Of a stretch of DNA of 64,000 nucleotides, positions 11,129 through 22,989 are shown piece after piece. Source of the DNA: Dugong dugon (lineage: Eukaryota > Chordata > Mammalia > Sirenia > Dugongidae). The DNA lies in contig CM057464.1 of NCBI GenBank assembly GCA_030035585.1, positions 81,390,919 to 81,454,918 of the forward strand. Direction: 5' to 3'. Positions within the stretch are counted from its first letter, which is position 1, and each line of letters starts with the position of its first letter. The notes beneath the pieces were generated by a model that ran no database searches, was not told where the DNA came from, and saw nothing but the letters and a program-made list of their open reading frames with translations. The translations under genes were made by a program, and so were the position numbers.

Positions 11129-12399
11129 ACCTTCACGTAGTCATTTAGTGATAAATATTATTAAAGTAATTATATTTAATTGCCTGTGAAATCATTGAAT
11201 AACCTTTAGAGAACACAGTTTTATGATGAATTTTATATTGGAAATTATGGCCTATTCTGGTAATCATGCATTTTTTTTTTTCATTTTCTATACAAAGGTT
11301 ATGATACCTTGATAACTTGAGTGACTCTTCATGGAAGGTGTATTCCAGGGCAACATACGTGGCAAATCTATAATTAAAGCTTCTATGTTGCCAAGTGAAC
11401 CCTGTTTTACTTCCTAAGAGAGATGTAGAGAATAAATAGTAAGAGAATACCACTTAGCAATTTAAGGCACATCTTGAAGATCCGTGTATTGCAATGAAAT
11501 TCTAAAGCAATACATGTAAGCAGGCATAGAGTGCAATTATGTTAGATGGAGTTGAGGCAGAGTGGAAGGTTAACAAACGTAGTCTAAAAAATTGGATGAT
11601 TAAAATTTAGTAATTACAAATTGCACCCTAATTTTGTGATATTACTATAGCCATTAACAGATCTCTACACTCAAATTCCAACATTTCTATAAAGAAATTG
11701 ATAGTTGATTACATTCATGTCCTATGAAATGTTAGGAATGTATTTTTCTATGCTGAAGCAAAGAATATAGTGGTACCTATATTTTTGTGCTGTGATTAAA
11801 GTGAATCTGACATTGAAAATGAGTATAACTCATTTAAATAGTGCATTAATTTATTGCTTTGAGCAATATCAAGCCTTATGCACTTGGAATACCAAGAACT
11901 AATTTTTAACAATCTCTGTATTATTTGGGGGCACACATGAATAATATAAATCATAAATAAATACTTTTTGAAGAATTGAAATTCATTTGTTCTTGTTATA
12001 TGCAAATTTGTAATAAGCTTTTAAAGTACATTTTTATTTCAAAACCAAATGCCAGAATCAGGATTATTTGCATCTTTTATTTGAAAGTGTGTGAATCAAC
12101 TGCTTACTTATAGGAACAGCAAAAATAAGTTTGAAAAATTTCCTCACAGCATGCAATAGAGATATTGGCATAAGAGTGAATATCAAGCAGAGTGATGAAT
12201 GGATGTTTGAGTGGAATTATTTGATAAAGTTATTTAAAAAATAAACAATTGATATTTCAGAGCTCTCTGTGAAATTTCACCGGCATTGTAATTAGACTAC
12301 AAGTTTAACTTTTATGATACATTATTAAGATAACTTTAAAAAGTTATTTCAATTCTTATACCTTTCTATCTACCCGTAGATAAGAAGAGCTATAGCTAT
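11129..12399. other. No recognised feature
   Basis: AT-rich unique-looking sequence. Short open frames here (for example 11145-11453 and 11796-12005 on the minus strand) show no domain or codon signal. Confidence 0.5.
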
Positions 12400-12454
12400 A
12401 ATATATATATAGATATAGATATAGATATAGATATAGATATAGATATAGATATAA
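12400..12454 (+). repeat. (ATAGAT)n microsatellite
   Basis: About nine near-perfect hexamer units of AT-rich ATAGAT preceded by ATATATAT. A shorter TG run lies at 12553-12574. Confidence 0.95.
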
Positions 12455-12579
12455 TGATTAAATTTCAACAAAGATAAAATATTATTATTATCATTCTTGG
12501 AACAGAATTTCCAACAGCTACCTACTAATCTTAATGTACCAGATAGTGTGTATTTGTGTGTGTGTGTGTGTGTATTTGT

Positions 12580-13192
12580 AACTAAGATATCGACTGCCTT
12601 TGGGTGCGAAAGTCCTTCAACCTATTGCTATAACCTTTTTTATTAGCTAATTATGTCTGCTTGCACCTCTGTGTATTGGGAAAATAAGCATATTCCCCTT
12701 ATTTCTTCTGGGATCGTGGGATATAGCGGTGGTTGTGGTCCCTGATGCTTTTTCCTTGTTATCCACAACTCTAGTTTTCTACTTCCACTAAATTTTCCAT
12801 CTCTACTCCTGACTCTTGTGGTGTTACATTTCCAGACCACATTAATCAACAATGAATGCCACTCTAATTCCTAACTTTTCAAAATAGAATAAGGCCATGG
12901 ATCAAAATTTTACTGAAGGTTTTTGAGGGAAATTATGGAAGTCAATAGCTTAGTACTATATAAGCAGCAACTAAAAGCTGACTATTATACTAAAATATAA
13001 TATAAGTTATACTATATTATACTAAAAATACTAAACTCTATTTTGTTGACCATTTGTCATCATGGAATATTTGTTACTGATTCATCCCTCTACAGCCCAC
13101 ATTTGATGTAACTTCTCATGTCTCCTGCTCTCTTCTTTCACCACCTTTTTCCCGTTGACCAGAGATTTCAAATTCCACTTATTTTAATATGA
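12580..13192. other. No recognised feature
   Basis: Unique-looking sequence. A short block of alternating TATACTAAAATAT words at about 12984-13036 is a local low-complexity expansion. Confidence 0.45.
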
Positions 13193-13490
13193 GCAGTCCC
13201 CTGTTACGAATGAAGTCTGCGCCTAACTGTACCTTTCAGTCAAAGTTTTAGGTTGGTAACAGGTGTAGACGGTTCTTATTTAGCCTTAATTTAGTGCAAG
13301 AAAAGGCTCAAAGTCTTTTCAATCATTTAAAAGCTTCATGAGCAGCAAGTGAAGGTGATTGTGATGAAGAATTTGTTGTGAGTAGGGGTTGGTTTAATCA
13401 TTTCAAAGTGAGAGAAAATTTATATAGCATTAATGGGCAAGTATGTGTTGTCTGTAAACCAAACATTCATAACACCAGGACTGGCTGTAT
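13193..13490 (+). pseudogene. Tigger/pogo DNA transposon relic with transposase HTH fragment
   Basis: Starting near GCAGTCCCCTGTTACGAATG (a Tigger-like terminal sequence), the block holds an in-frame stretch at about 13303-13440. It reads QEKAQSLFNHLKAS, a TGA stop at 13339, then EGDCDEEFVVSRGWFNHFK, continuing to about 13440. The acidic run followed by a SRGWF...F motif is characteristic of the CENP-B-type helix-turn-helix of Tigger transposases, which cut and paste at TA sites. Only the N-terminal DNA-binding part survives; the DDE catalytic region is absent. An ancient mammalian fossil. Confidence 0.65.
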
Positions 13491-14807
13491 TAAAAATAAT
13501 TATCTTTAAAACCCCTATTATCTTCTACTTTCATTGGCAAACAAGCCATTTACTACTAAAGAACAAACAAAAATTAACCATTTAGTCCATGTATGCCACT
13601 TTCCTAGATGACATCAGTGTGTTGTATTTGTCTTAAATAGTGTATACCCTCATATATTTATATGAATAAATACATATGAGCTTTGGGAAATTTACTTCAC
13701 TATGAGCTAAGTAGCCTTTCTTAGGTATGTATTTTGAAGAGTTAGCATTCAAGACAATACTGTTAAACATTTTATTTAAACTAGCCCACATTCTCAAAAG
13801 TTCTGAAATTTACTGGAGAATAAGAGAAAAGTGAAGTTGATAAAATGAACTTTGCTGAGATAATAACTCAAAGTACACTTAGTATAAAACTCTGTAAGTA
13901 CATCAAGATTACATGTACAAAATAAATTAAATACCTTGTACTCAAATATGAATCAGTTTATTTCAGCAAAAAATGGTTAAAAATTATAGTTAAATTGAAC
14001 ACTATATCTTCCGTAAAAGAAAAATAATCTTTATATTTTTAAAAAGAATTTAGAAACATTAAGTTTTATTAAGTTACATCATACAATGAAGTATTGAAAG
14101 GCAGACATCTTGATATTGACCATAATCATCAACATTCACCTCTCCAGTTGTGTTTTTATTTCCTAATACAATATAAGGGCAATAAGAAGACATCTATTTT
14201 TCATTGGAGCATATTATACATTTTTATATGAGACTTGTTTATTAATGTTTAATTTTAGGCCCATTTGGACTCTTGCCAGAATGTATCCATATGATTTCCC
14301 AGCTATACCAATACTAATCACAATATTTATACACACCTAGGAAAGTTTTTTCTACTCCTGACACTTTCTTCTACCAAAAACATAGGCAGCTTCTGTTCCA
14401 TGTATTAATGATTATGGAATTAATATTTTCCCATTGTGTCAGGAAGGCATAAACTATACAGCTAGTGATCTTAATCATTTTAATCAACCACAGATTCTCT
14501 CCCAAGAAGAATACAAAGCATGCAAAGGGAAGTTAAAAATGACTTAACTAGGCAATAATCTTGGAAAATCTTAGGGAAAATGATTAGGTATTTTAAGCGA
14601 GTCAGATTTATCTGTGAAGCCCTCCTTCATTCTCTTTTGTCGTTTGGTTCAATTATCCCAAACCACTGTTCCCTTGATGCCCTAGTGTTGTCTGGCTTTC
14701 AGTTGACTGAGTTATGTATTCCCCCACTGAGGTACATACCTACAAAGCAATTTCTCATATTCTAAATTTGTCCTTTCCTCTTCTCCTACATTAAAACTAA
14801 GGTGAGG
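13491..14807. other. No recognised feature
   Basis: AT-rich sequence with no gene or repeat family that I can name. Confidence 0.45.
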
Positions 14808-15071
14808 GGACCTCATACTACCAAGAAAGAAGCACTGGGAGCAGAGCATGTCCTTTGGACCGAGGTTCCTGCGCGGAGATGCTCCTACACCGGAGGAAGA
14901 CTGATGAGAAGGACCTTCTTCCAGAGCTAACAGAGAGAGAAAGCCTTCACCTGGAGCTGATGCCCTGAATTTGGACTTCTAGCCTACTAGACTGTGAGAA
15001 AATAAATTTCTCTTTGTGAAAGCCATCCACTTGTGGTATTTCTGTTGGAGTAGCACTAGATGATTAGGACA
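14808..15071 (+). mobile_element. 3' part of an MLT1/MaLR-like 5' LTR
   Basis: Matches the last half of the LTR at 29280-29784: ACCTCATACtACCAAGAAAG, a TTTGGACTTcTAGCCTACTA block, AATAAATTTCTCTTTGTG (with the poly-A signal) and an end at GATTAGGACA. The first half is missing. Confidence 0.85.
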
Positions 15072-16012
15072 GAATTTGGTACCAAGAGAGTTGGGTGCTG
15101 CTCTAACAGATACCTAAACTGTGGAAGTGGGTTTAAAACTGTAAATGGATAGAGGTGCAGCAGTGACAGAGGACCAGCAGCAGCAGAGAACCTGCAGCAG
15201 CAGAGAAAGGCCAGTGACAGAGAACCAACAGCAGCTGAACCAGGAGACCAGTGTGAGAGGGCTCTGGAGCTGACCCACGGAGCAAGAGAGCTGAGTGCCT
15301 GTGTGCACGAGGCTTTCTGGTGGAGGGGTGTGCCTCCAGGCACTTATCAGTGGAGCTACCAAGCTTTGAAACACTTGCCCCAGCATGGCAGATGCAGGCG
15401 TGAGGCCCAAGGGCCAAGAGGCCACAGGAAACAGAAGCAGAGGCTGAAGAGACAAGGAACACCAGAAGCCGAGCTGCCTCAGTCTCAAAAGGAACGGCCA
15501 TGACCACAGGGGTTTCAAAGGGTGGAGCCATGGCCTCTGGTGTTTCTAAGGGTGGAGTCACCACTCAGATGGACTGGGAGAATGGTGCGCCTAAAGCAGA
15601 GGGAGCAGAGTTGCTGTCCCAGTGGGCCTGGAAGGCAGAGCTGAAGCCCAGGGCCGAGGGGCCTCCACTCAAAATGTGGAGAGTGTGGCCGATACCTAGA
15701 GTCTGGAGGGCCATTGTGCAAATTGTCTCGGAGAACAGAGGTTTATTTTCAAAGCCTTGAGGGCTAATGTAATGTGTTCTGCTGACTTGCTTGTTGCCTG
15801 TTATCCCTTCTTTCTCTCCAGTTTCTCCCGTTTGTAATGGAAATGTCTAGCTAGTGCCTGTTCTGTCATTGTACCTTTGGAAGCAGATAACTTGTATTCT
15901 AGATTTCACAAATGAAGAGGTATTTTTGGATTTTGGACTTGGAGTTAAGACTTTTGCTGTGATATGATGGGGTGAATGTTTTCCATGTTACAAGGATGTG
16001 ATTTTTTGGAGG
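15072..16012 (+). mobile_element. MaLR-like internal region, no 3' LTR
   Basis: Directly follows the LTR and begins GAATTTGGTACCAAGAG, equivalent to the primer-binding region of the complete copy at 29785. It ends with the GATGGGGTGAATGTTTTCCA block that lies just before the 3' LTR in that copy. Length is 941 bases against 1,038. GC-rich overlapping frames (15133-15564 minus, 15303-15760 plus) are not convincing genes; MaLR internal regions are non-autonomous. The 3' LTR was lost. Confidence 0.8.
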
Positions 16013-17880
16013 ATATTTTGATATAAACAATTACTTACATGAATGATAATATGATGTATGTGCAATTATGTATTTTCCCAAAGTAACATTTGAATGTAAA
16101 TAGTTTCTCATGTTTAATTTTTGTCATGCATATTATTTACAATGGCTAAATAATAATAATCTATCATGTGTATTACTGTGTGTATTACTGAAACAAATTA
16201 GTGGACATTCAAGTTGTTTCTAAGATTTGATTGTAATAGTGAGTCGTCTGACTCCTGGATAAAACGTCCGTGTGATTTTTCAGGCCTGACGAAAGGCAAC
16301 TGTAAAGGTTTTACCCGGCAGGCCTCACAGAGTAAGCTGCCCTCTGCAATCAGTCTTGGTGCAGTCAGTGAATTACAGTCTCTGAACCCCTACCTCTTCC
16401 CCTGGATCCGAGATCCATGAAACTGTAGAAGCCTTTTGTTTGGGGTTCCCTGGGCAGTGAGATGGTTCTCTGTTCTGATCCGCCTGACCCTCACCCCAGT
16501 GACTTTCCTGGGGTTGCACTTTCTCCAGATTTAACCTCTTATGTACGAGATTGCAGTATTTGTTTAAAGGCTTGAGTCTTACTTTCATTTTGGCTTATTG
16601 TCTTAATTGGCCATTCTGACACCTGACAGCTCAGTTCATCTCTCTCCAGCTCAGCTCAGCTCAGCTCTGTGACAAGTAATAATTCTGAGATGGCATTTTT
16701 GGAATATAAAACCTCATCCATTTATTTTTATTGCTTTATGATAGATTTTCTTAAAAAGAATTATTGGATTTCAGAGTTTGGTTTACTGGCAACTTATTTT
16801 CCATAAAGTAAGAAATTCTCTCCATAATTATGATTTTACCATCCTGATATATGCTTTAAAGGATATTTCTATTAAAATATTACCTAAAATAATAGAGAAA
16901 AAATATTGTCCAGGGGTTTGCTTTCATCCCAACAGCCCAAGATGGCTTTCCACTAAATCCATATTCTAAGCAGTAAGATGAAGAAGGGGAAGGAAAATCA
17001 TGCTCTTTTCTTTTAAATGCGTAACGAAGAATTTGTCCACATCATTCTTCTGACATTCTAGTGGACAGAATTTATTCACATAGATAGACTTATATGCAAT
17101 CAATCGGGATAAATGTAGTCTTTGCACTGAATAATTATGTAGTCCATTTAAGATTTAATTATTTAAATAAAATAGAAAATGGACGTTGAAGAGCAACCAC
17201 CAGTATCTGCCATTTCCCACCACTTTGAAAACCCAAATATCCATGTGCACCCTACTTCTTAAAGACAGGGCATACATAATCCATCACTCAAAGCAAGAAT
17301 CCCCAAATTCTATCTATTGAAAAATTAATGTATTAAGTATTTAAAAATAAACTCTTATATGTTCCATATTAATTAATTGTTAATTTTAACAACTCCTTTT
17401 TGATGACTTTTATGTATATAGCATCCTGCTGAGTTTTGATAGAAATGGAATAAACATCATATTATGTCTAAAATACGTATATTGTTTTTGTCCCCAGGTT
17501 GTTTTCTGTCATTGTCCAAATATTTCATTATCTTTTATAACCTTGGAAAATGGGGAAGGAATATAGAAATGTTCTTTAGGTTAACTGGGTTTATATTCTT
17601 ATCTACTTTTTCTATTCTTTCTTGCCTCAATTCTTCCTGATGACCTATCTGAAATTGGTTTTCATATTGTCTTTCATTCAAATCATGTGATCTTATTACC
17701 TTTAAAAAAAGTCTTATTTCCCTTTAAGTATGTTTCATACTTTCTGTTATAAAGGATTGAAATAAAACTATGGGCTATGAAAATAATATATTTTTTCTTT
17801 GCATAGAAACTAGTTGAATATATACATTGCTGCATTCCGCTAAAATTATATATATTTTTAACAATAAAAATGAAATAAGA
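16013..17880. other. No recognised gene; GC-richer block at 16210-16690
   Basis: Most is AT-rich unique sequence. 16210-16690 is visibly richer in G+C, has CpG-bearing words (GTCGTCTGAC, AAAACGTCCG) and ends with a short CAGCT/CAGCT iteration at 16648-16668. I cannot assign it to a gene or repeat. Confidence 0.4.
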
Positions 17881-17899
17881 CAAAAAAAAAAAAAAAAAC
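17881..17899 (+). repeat. A-run following an AATAAA-like signal
   Basis: An uninterrupted A-run is preceded by AACAATAAAAATGAAATAAG. It could be the tail of an old retrocopy whose body (upstream of 17880) I cannot recognise. Confidence 0.35.
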
Positions 17900-19518
17900 T
17901 AAGTTGATTGGCCTTAGAGCCACAATGCCTAGCTTGTGGGAAACTAATTAAAGCCAAGAAATGTCTTAAAAATATAACACAATTAAGAACAAATTGTGAA
18001 GTTAGTTTAATATTTCCAGAACAATTGTTGAAATTTTTAAAAAGTACTTCAAAAATTACATGATTAGGTTTTTTCTTAATACACTTTAAGTTAAACTAAA
18101 CGTGCAACAGAGCTGCTAAAATTTGGCAAAATACCAACTCTGAGAAATTTAATAATTCTGAATGAGCATTTAGAAATTCTGTTTTAGTTTTCCCTTGTAT
18201 ATATATCTTTGTATTTAGTTTTAGTTATCAAGAGAAGGTGTGTAAAAATTTGTTTTTATTCTGTTCTGATGATTTCTTTCTGATATTTTTGGATACTTTC
18301 TTCTTTTAAATAGATAATCTGATTTTGAAGTATATTTAAAGGCTATTTAAACATTAAAGGACAAATTATTTAAGGTAGAAACATTTTAACAAAGTTTTTC
18401 TGTTACTATTTAATTCAAAGTAAGCCTCCGAACAAAGTCACTAAATAAACACCTGCCATATTTGAAGGTACGTTACCCTAAATAATTGCCTGATTTTAGT
18501 TCCAACCAGCTTTTTCTATTCTTGTCATAGGTGCAGAAGTTGAATTTGTGTTATCACTGTCATGCAGATGTTATGTGTATTTATTTTTCCACTCTTCAGT
18601 GATATATGGGATAAATCATGGGAGCTACTGAAATGTCTGTTAGATATTAAATCACTGATGTCAGCTGCCAAGTCATCTCACCTAACTCAAAGAAGGAAAC
18701 CTTGGCTCCTGATTCTTTTTGTGTGTTTCTGTTTCTTAGCTATAACAACTGAATCCCAACTGCCTAGGTATGCATAATGATCGATTCTATTCTAAGGCTT
18801 GGCTTCTTTTTTGTAAGACACTGAAATTTATTTACTCATCATCATTTAGGCTACAAGTTACAGGTGTGTTTCTTTCTTGAGCCTAAAAACGTTAGATCCT
18901 GTAAGTCTCTCCCAAAGCACAAATTAGTGTACTTTTTTGTCTACCATGTGAAGAGGGTCTAATATATATGGTAATGTGGCTCAAACTAGTTGATAGACTT
19001 CATGTTAAGTTAAGATAATAAGCATGAATTTCACAATTAAATTTCCCCATTGGCTACTTGTTGGAGAAAGGCATTGATTTAAAATTACTCTCATTACTTA
19101 GAGATACTTTATTCCCAGTTTAACAAATTTTACATAGCACACTTCAGATATGCTTTGGTGTATATATACATCTAGATAGATAAAACTTTTGAAATTTCCT
19201 TCATAAACTGTGAAGACAAATATATTGTCAAAATACTCTTTTTAGATTTTTGTGGTTTTTATTTTTGTCAGATATTATTAAATTTCTAATTATTCTTGAA
19301 AAAGATTTTAGACAGCAGTGACTTCTGAACTTTCACTTTTTCTGCATTGCAGAATATTAAGATATTGCTTGAATAATTACTGATACTTTTATGAACATAA
19401 GTTTTACACACACACACACACACATCCCCGACCCCAGCTTTAGAAAATTGTATTAAAGTCCCCAAAAAGATATTCTTTCCTCAATCATCTGTAAATTGTG
19501 CTATAGCTTATATAAAAA
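17900..19518. other. No recognised feature
   Basis: AT-rich sequence with a short (AC)8 run at 19408-19424 and no coding signal. Confidence 0.45.
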
Positions 19519-19713
19519 ACAAACAAATGTTGTTGAGTAGATTTTGACTCATAGTGACCCTATAAGACAGAGTAGAACTTCCCATAGGATTTCCAAGGCT
19601 GTAATCTTTACAGAAGCAGACTGCCACATCTTTCTCCTGTGGAGCAGATGGTGGGTTTGAACCACTGACCTTTCAGTTAACAGCTGAGTGCTTAATCACT
19701 GTACCATACAAAA
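19519..19713 (-). repeat. AfroSINE, antisense
   Basis: The plus strand shows the reverse complement of the SINE: the RTE-like tail (GACTCATAGTGACCCTATA), the variant middle (TTTACAGAAGCAGACTGCCA), the B-box (GGGTTTGAACC) and the head (TTAATCACTGTACCAT). Confidence 0.9.
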
Positions 19714-19892
19714 AGAAAATTAGGATAATATACTAAATGGAATTAAAATTTGTTTTATATGCTTGAGCAACTACCTATCAAATATAGAATTTTCAACTAT
19801 GTCAGGTGATTACTTTACTTTACCAAATACAATATAATGCCTATAGGCTGTCTTCTGTTGTTGTTATTGTTGTTCTGCATTTCACCTAAAAG

Positions 19893-19943
19893 AATGACTG
19901 ACACATAATTGGTGTTCAATAAATATCTGTTGAATAAATGAAT
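19893..19943 (+). repeat. L2-like LINE 3' end fragment
   Basis: ACACATAATTGGTGTTCAAT followed by AAATATCTGTTGAATAAATG is the wording of the 3' terminus of an ancient LINE, resembling L2. Confidence 0.5.
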
Positions 19944-19948
19944 GGACT

Positions 19949-20148
19949 GTTTTGTGTTGTGTGCTATTGAGTTGATTACAACTTACAGCAGCCTTGTAGA
20001 GCAGACTAGAACTGCCCCATAAGGTTTCCTAGGTTGTTAACCTTATGGAAGCAGACTGCCACATCTTTCTTCCATGGAGCCACTGGTGGGTTTGAAAAGC
20101 TGACCTTTCAGTTAGTATCTGAGTGCTTAACCACTATGCAATGAGAGC
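19949..20148 (-). repeat. AfroSINE, antisense, diverged
   Basis: Same antisense order as the copy at 19519: GCTATTGAGTTGATTACAAC, CAGACTGCCACATCTTTCTT, GTGGGTTTGAA, TTAACCACTATGCAATGAGA. More substitutions suggest it is older. Confidence 0.85.
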
Positions 20149-20676
20149 TTCTTAATGAATGGTTTAGGAACATTTATATTCCCAATGTTTTTATTCTAGT
20201 AAAATAAATAATAGGCTTTGCAATTATTCTCCTAGAGATGACATAGCCATTTAATACAATTTTTGGCACTACATTATTTCCAGTATGCATGGTCTTCATA
20301 TTAAATATTCAAGGAACTTAAGGGCATTCAAAGGAGAAGAGCAACAGGGAAAAGGAGAGCATGAACTAAGACAAATGGAGTATATTGCAGAATTAGTGAA
20401 TGATATCTGATGTCAAAGCACTTTATTAGACCCTACAGTCACCTCATTTATTCTCTCCATTTCAATTCCACATTTTCATAACTATTCTCACCTCACAGGT
20501 AGGATTACTTTAAAACAGAAATCTGATTATATCACTCTTCTGATTAAAATTTTTTAGTGATAAACACACACACTAATATAGAGCAAGGTACTGTTCTAAA
20601 CACTTCACATCTATTAACCCAAATATTCTCAAAACAATCCTATGAAGTAGGTACTATTATTATCCCATATTTACAG

Positions 20677-20846
20677 TTGAGGAACCCTGGTGGCAGAGTG
20701 GTTAAAAGCTCAGCTGCTAACCAAAATGTTAGCAGTTCAAATCTACTAGCCACTCCTTGGAAACTCTATGGGTCAGTTCTATTCTGTCCTGTAGGGTTGC
20801 TAGGAGTCGGAATTGACTGGAAGGGAACAGGTTCAGTTTAGGTTTT
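20677..20846 (+). repeat. AfroSINE inside MIR
   Basis: GAACCCTGGTGGCAGAGTGG head, CTCAGCTGCTAACCAAAATG, GTTCAAATCTA B-box and RTE-like tail. The target duplication ATTTACAG occurs at 20669-20676 and 20847-20854. Confidence 0.9.
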
Positions 20847-20969
20847 ATTTACAGGTGAAAAATCTGAAGTGTAAAGAAGTATAATGGAAGGGACTTCCAT
20901 TAAGTCACATAACTACTAAGTACTAGAAGCTAGATTCTACACACTTAGTCTGATTTCAGTCTGTGTTCT

Positions 20970-21437
20970 TGTCATGGATTGAATTGTGTCCCCCCAAAAT
21001 ATCTGTCAACTTGGCTGGGTCATGATTCCCAGTAATGTATGATTGTGTACCATTTTGTAATGTGATGTGATTTCCTTATGTGTTGTAAACTCTGTCACTA
21101 TGATGAGGTTATACTGATGAGGTCTACAAGATTGGATAGTGCCTTAAGCCAATCTCTTTTGAGATATAAAAGAGAGAAGTGAGCAGAGACACATGGGAAC
21201 CTCACACCACCAAGAAAGCAGTGCCAGGAGCAGAGCACATCCTTTGGACCTGAGGTTCCTGCACAGAGAAGCTCCCAGATCAAGGGAAGATTTCTGCCAT
21301 TGGATAAAGGATTCCCCTGGAGCTGATGCCCTGAATTTGGACTTGTAGCCTACTGGACTGTGAGAGAATAAACTTCTCTTTGTTAAAGCCGTCCACTTGC
21401 AGTATCTCAGTTAGAGCAGCACTAGATGACTAAGACA
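20970..21437 (+). mobile_element. Solo MLT1/MaLR-like LTR inside MIR
   Basis: TGTCATGGATTGAATTGTGT start and CACTAGATGACTAAGACA end, 468 bases, with a TATA-like ATATAAAAG at about 21164 and AATAAA at about 21367. The 5-base target duplication is GTTCT (20965-20969) / GCTCT (21438-21442), one mismatch. The internal region was lost by LTR-LTR recombination or never present. Confidence 0.9.
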
Positions 21438-21558
21438 GCTCTTAACCACTATTCTACCCAAACTGAATCTAACATCCACATCTTGGCCTAGAGGACTCTT
21501 CAGGATCTAGCCCCTGCCTGTTCCAACTTCATCTCATTCAACTCTCCTCCATGTCTAG

Positions 21559-22982
21559 TGTTGTGGATTGAATGGTGCCCGAAAATTATCTGTTGTAAAT
21601 CCTGATCCCTATACTTGTGGATCTCCCACTCATCTGTCAGTTTGTCAGTCTGTGGTGGCTTGTGTTGCCTGATACAGGAAACTATATTACCAGTATTTCA
21701 AATACCAGCAGAGTCACCTATTGTGGACAGGTTTCAGTGGAGCTTCCAGACTAAGACAGACTAGGAAGAAAGACCTGGAGATCTATTTCTAAAAAAAATT
21801 GGCCACTGAAAACTTTATGAATAACAGCAGAACGTTGCTTGCTGAAAGGGAAGAGGACTTGAAGCACTTAGTGGTGAATATCAAAAACTACAATCTTCAG
21901 CATAGATTACACCCCAATTTAAAAAAAAAAAAATATCCTCACAACTGGACCAATAAGCAACATCATGATAAATGGAGAAAATTAAAGTTTTCAAGGATTT
22001 CATTTTACTTGGATCCACAATCAACACTCATGGAAGCAGCAGGCAAGAAATGAAAGGACATATTGCATTGGGCAAGTCTGCTGCAAAAGACCTCTTTAAA
22101 GTGTTAAAAAGCAAAGATGTCACTCTGAGGACTAAGGAGCACCTGACCCAAGCCATAGTATTTTCAATTGCCTTATATTCATGCAAAGCTGTACAATGAA
22201 TAAGGAAGGCCAAAAAAGAATTGATGCTTTTGCATTGCGGTGTTGGCAAAGAATATTGAATATACCATAGACTGCCAAAAGGAATACATCAGTCTTGGAA
22301 GAAGTACAGCCAGAATGCTCCTTAGAAGGGAGGAATGCAAGACTTCGTCTCACATGCTTTGGACATGTTATTAGGAGGGACCAGTCCCCGGAGAAGGACA
22401 TCATGCTTGGTAAAGTACAGGGTCAGTTAAAAAGAGGAAGACCTTTAATGAGATAGATTGACAAAGAGGCTGGAACAATGGGCTCAAATACAGCAACAAT
22501 TGTGAGAATGACACAGGACCTGGCAGTGTTTCATTCTGTTGTACCTAGGGTCACTGTAAGTTCGAACTGACTGGAGGACGTCTAACAACAATAAGAACAT
22601 ATTTGTGGATGTAATCGCATTTGGGAATAGGGTTTTCTTTATTGTGTTCATGGAGCCAACAGGGTAGGGTGTGTCTGAAACCAATCACTTCTGAGATATA
22701 AAAGAGCAGATTAGGCACAGAAGAAGGCAGACACAGGGGGAAAACTAATGCTATCTGAAGAAGACTGGGGCAGGCCAGTCTACAAGCCCAGGAACTTCAA
22801 GGATTGCAGGCTAGAGAACCTAGACAAGGATTTTTCTCCAGAGCAGACAGAGAGCCTTCTTAAAGACCCAGCAACCTGAATTCAGACTTCTAGCATCCTA
22901 AACTGTGAGAAAATAAATTTCTGTTCATTAAACTCATCCACTTGTGGTATTCCTGTTATAGCAGCACTAAGGAACTAAGACA
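21559..22982 (+). mobile_element. Solo MLT1/MaLR-like LTR, interrupted by an RTE
   Basis: LTR parts 21559-21622 (starts TGTTGTGGATTGAATGGTG) and 22599-22982 (ends GCACTAAGGAACTAAGACA) flank an RTE. The outer 5-base target duplication TCTAG is perfect at 21554-21558 and 22983-22987. Joined LTR length is about 436 bases. This copy is older than the RTE inside it. Confidence 0.9.
21623..22598 (+). mobile_element. Internally deleted RTE with both ends
   Basis: 976 bases starting with an RTE 5' leader (CCCACTCATCTGTCAGTTTG) and ending in the RTE 3' tail (CTGACTGGAGGACGTCTAAC then AACAATAAG). At about 21830 the leader jumps straight to the 3' part of the RT region (GCTTGCTGAAAGGGAAGAGG), omitting the endonuclease and most of the RT. 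The flanking duplication is ATAcTTGTGGAT (21611-21622) / ATAtTTGTGGAT (22599-22610), 11 of 12 matching, so it could have transposed in the deleted form. The remaining frames (21799-22053, 21972-22199) are fragments. Confidence 0.85.
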
Positions 22983-22989
22983 TCTAGTA

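Larger units (their letters stand above)
20562..21460 (+). repeat. MIR SINE split by two later insertions
   Basis: Three pieces read as one MIR. 20562-20676 covers the tRNA-related/core part: TACTGTTCTAAACACTTCAC, then a TATGAAGTAGGTACTATTAT block. 20855-20969 continues with AGTCACATAACTACTAAGTA. 21438-21460 ends with GCTCTTAACCACTATTC. The gaps are an AfroSINE (20677-20846) and a solo LTR (20970-21437), each with its own target duplication, so MIR is the oldest layer. Confidence 0.75.

Noticed and set aside
12400-12454. CRISPR-like direct repeats
   Set aside because: Contiguous hexamer microsatellite without spacers, in mammalian DNA.
15133-15760. Overlapping GC-rich frames of up to 143 codons as a gene
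   Set aside because: They lie in the non-coding internal region of a MaLR-like element and recur in degraded form at 29814-30369.
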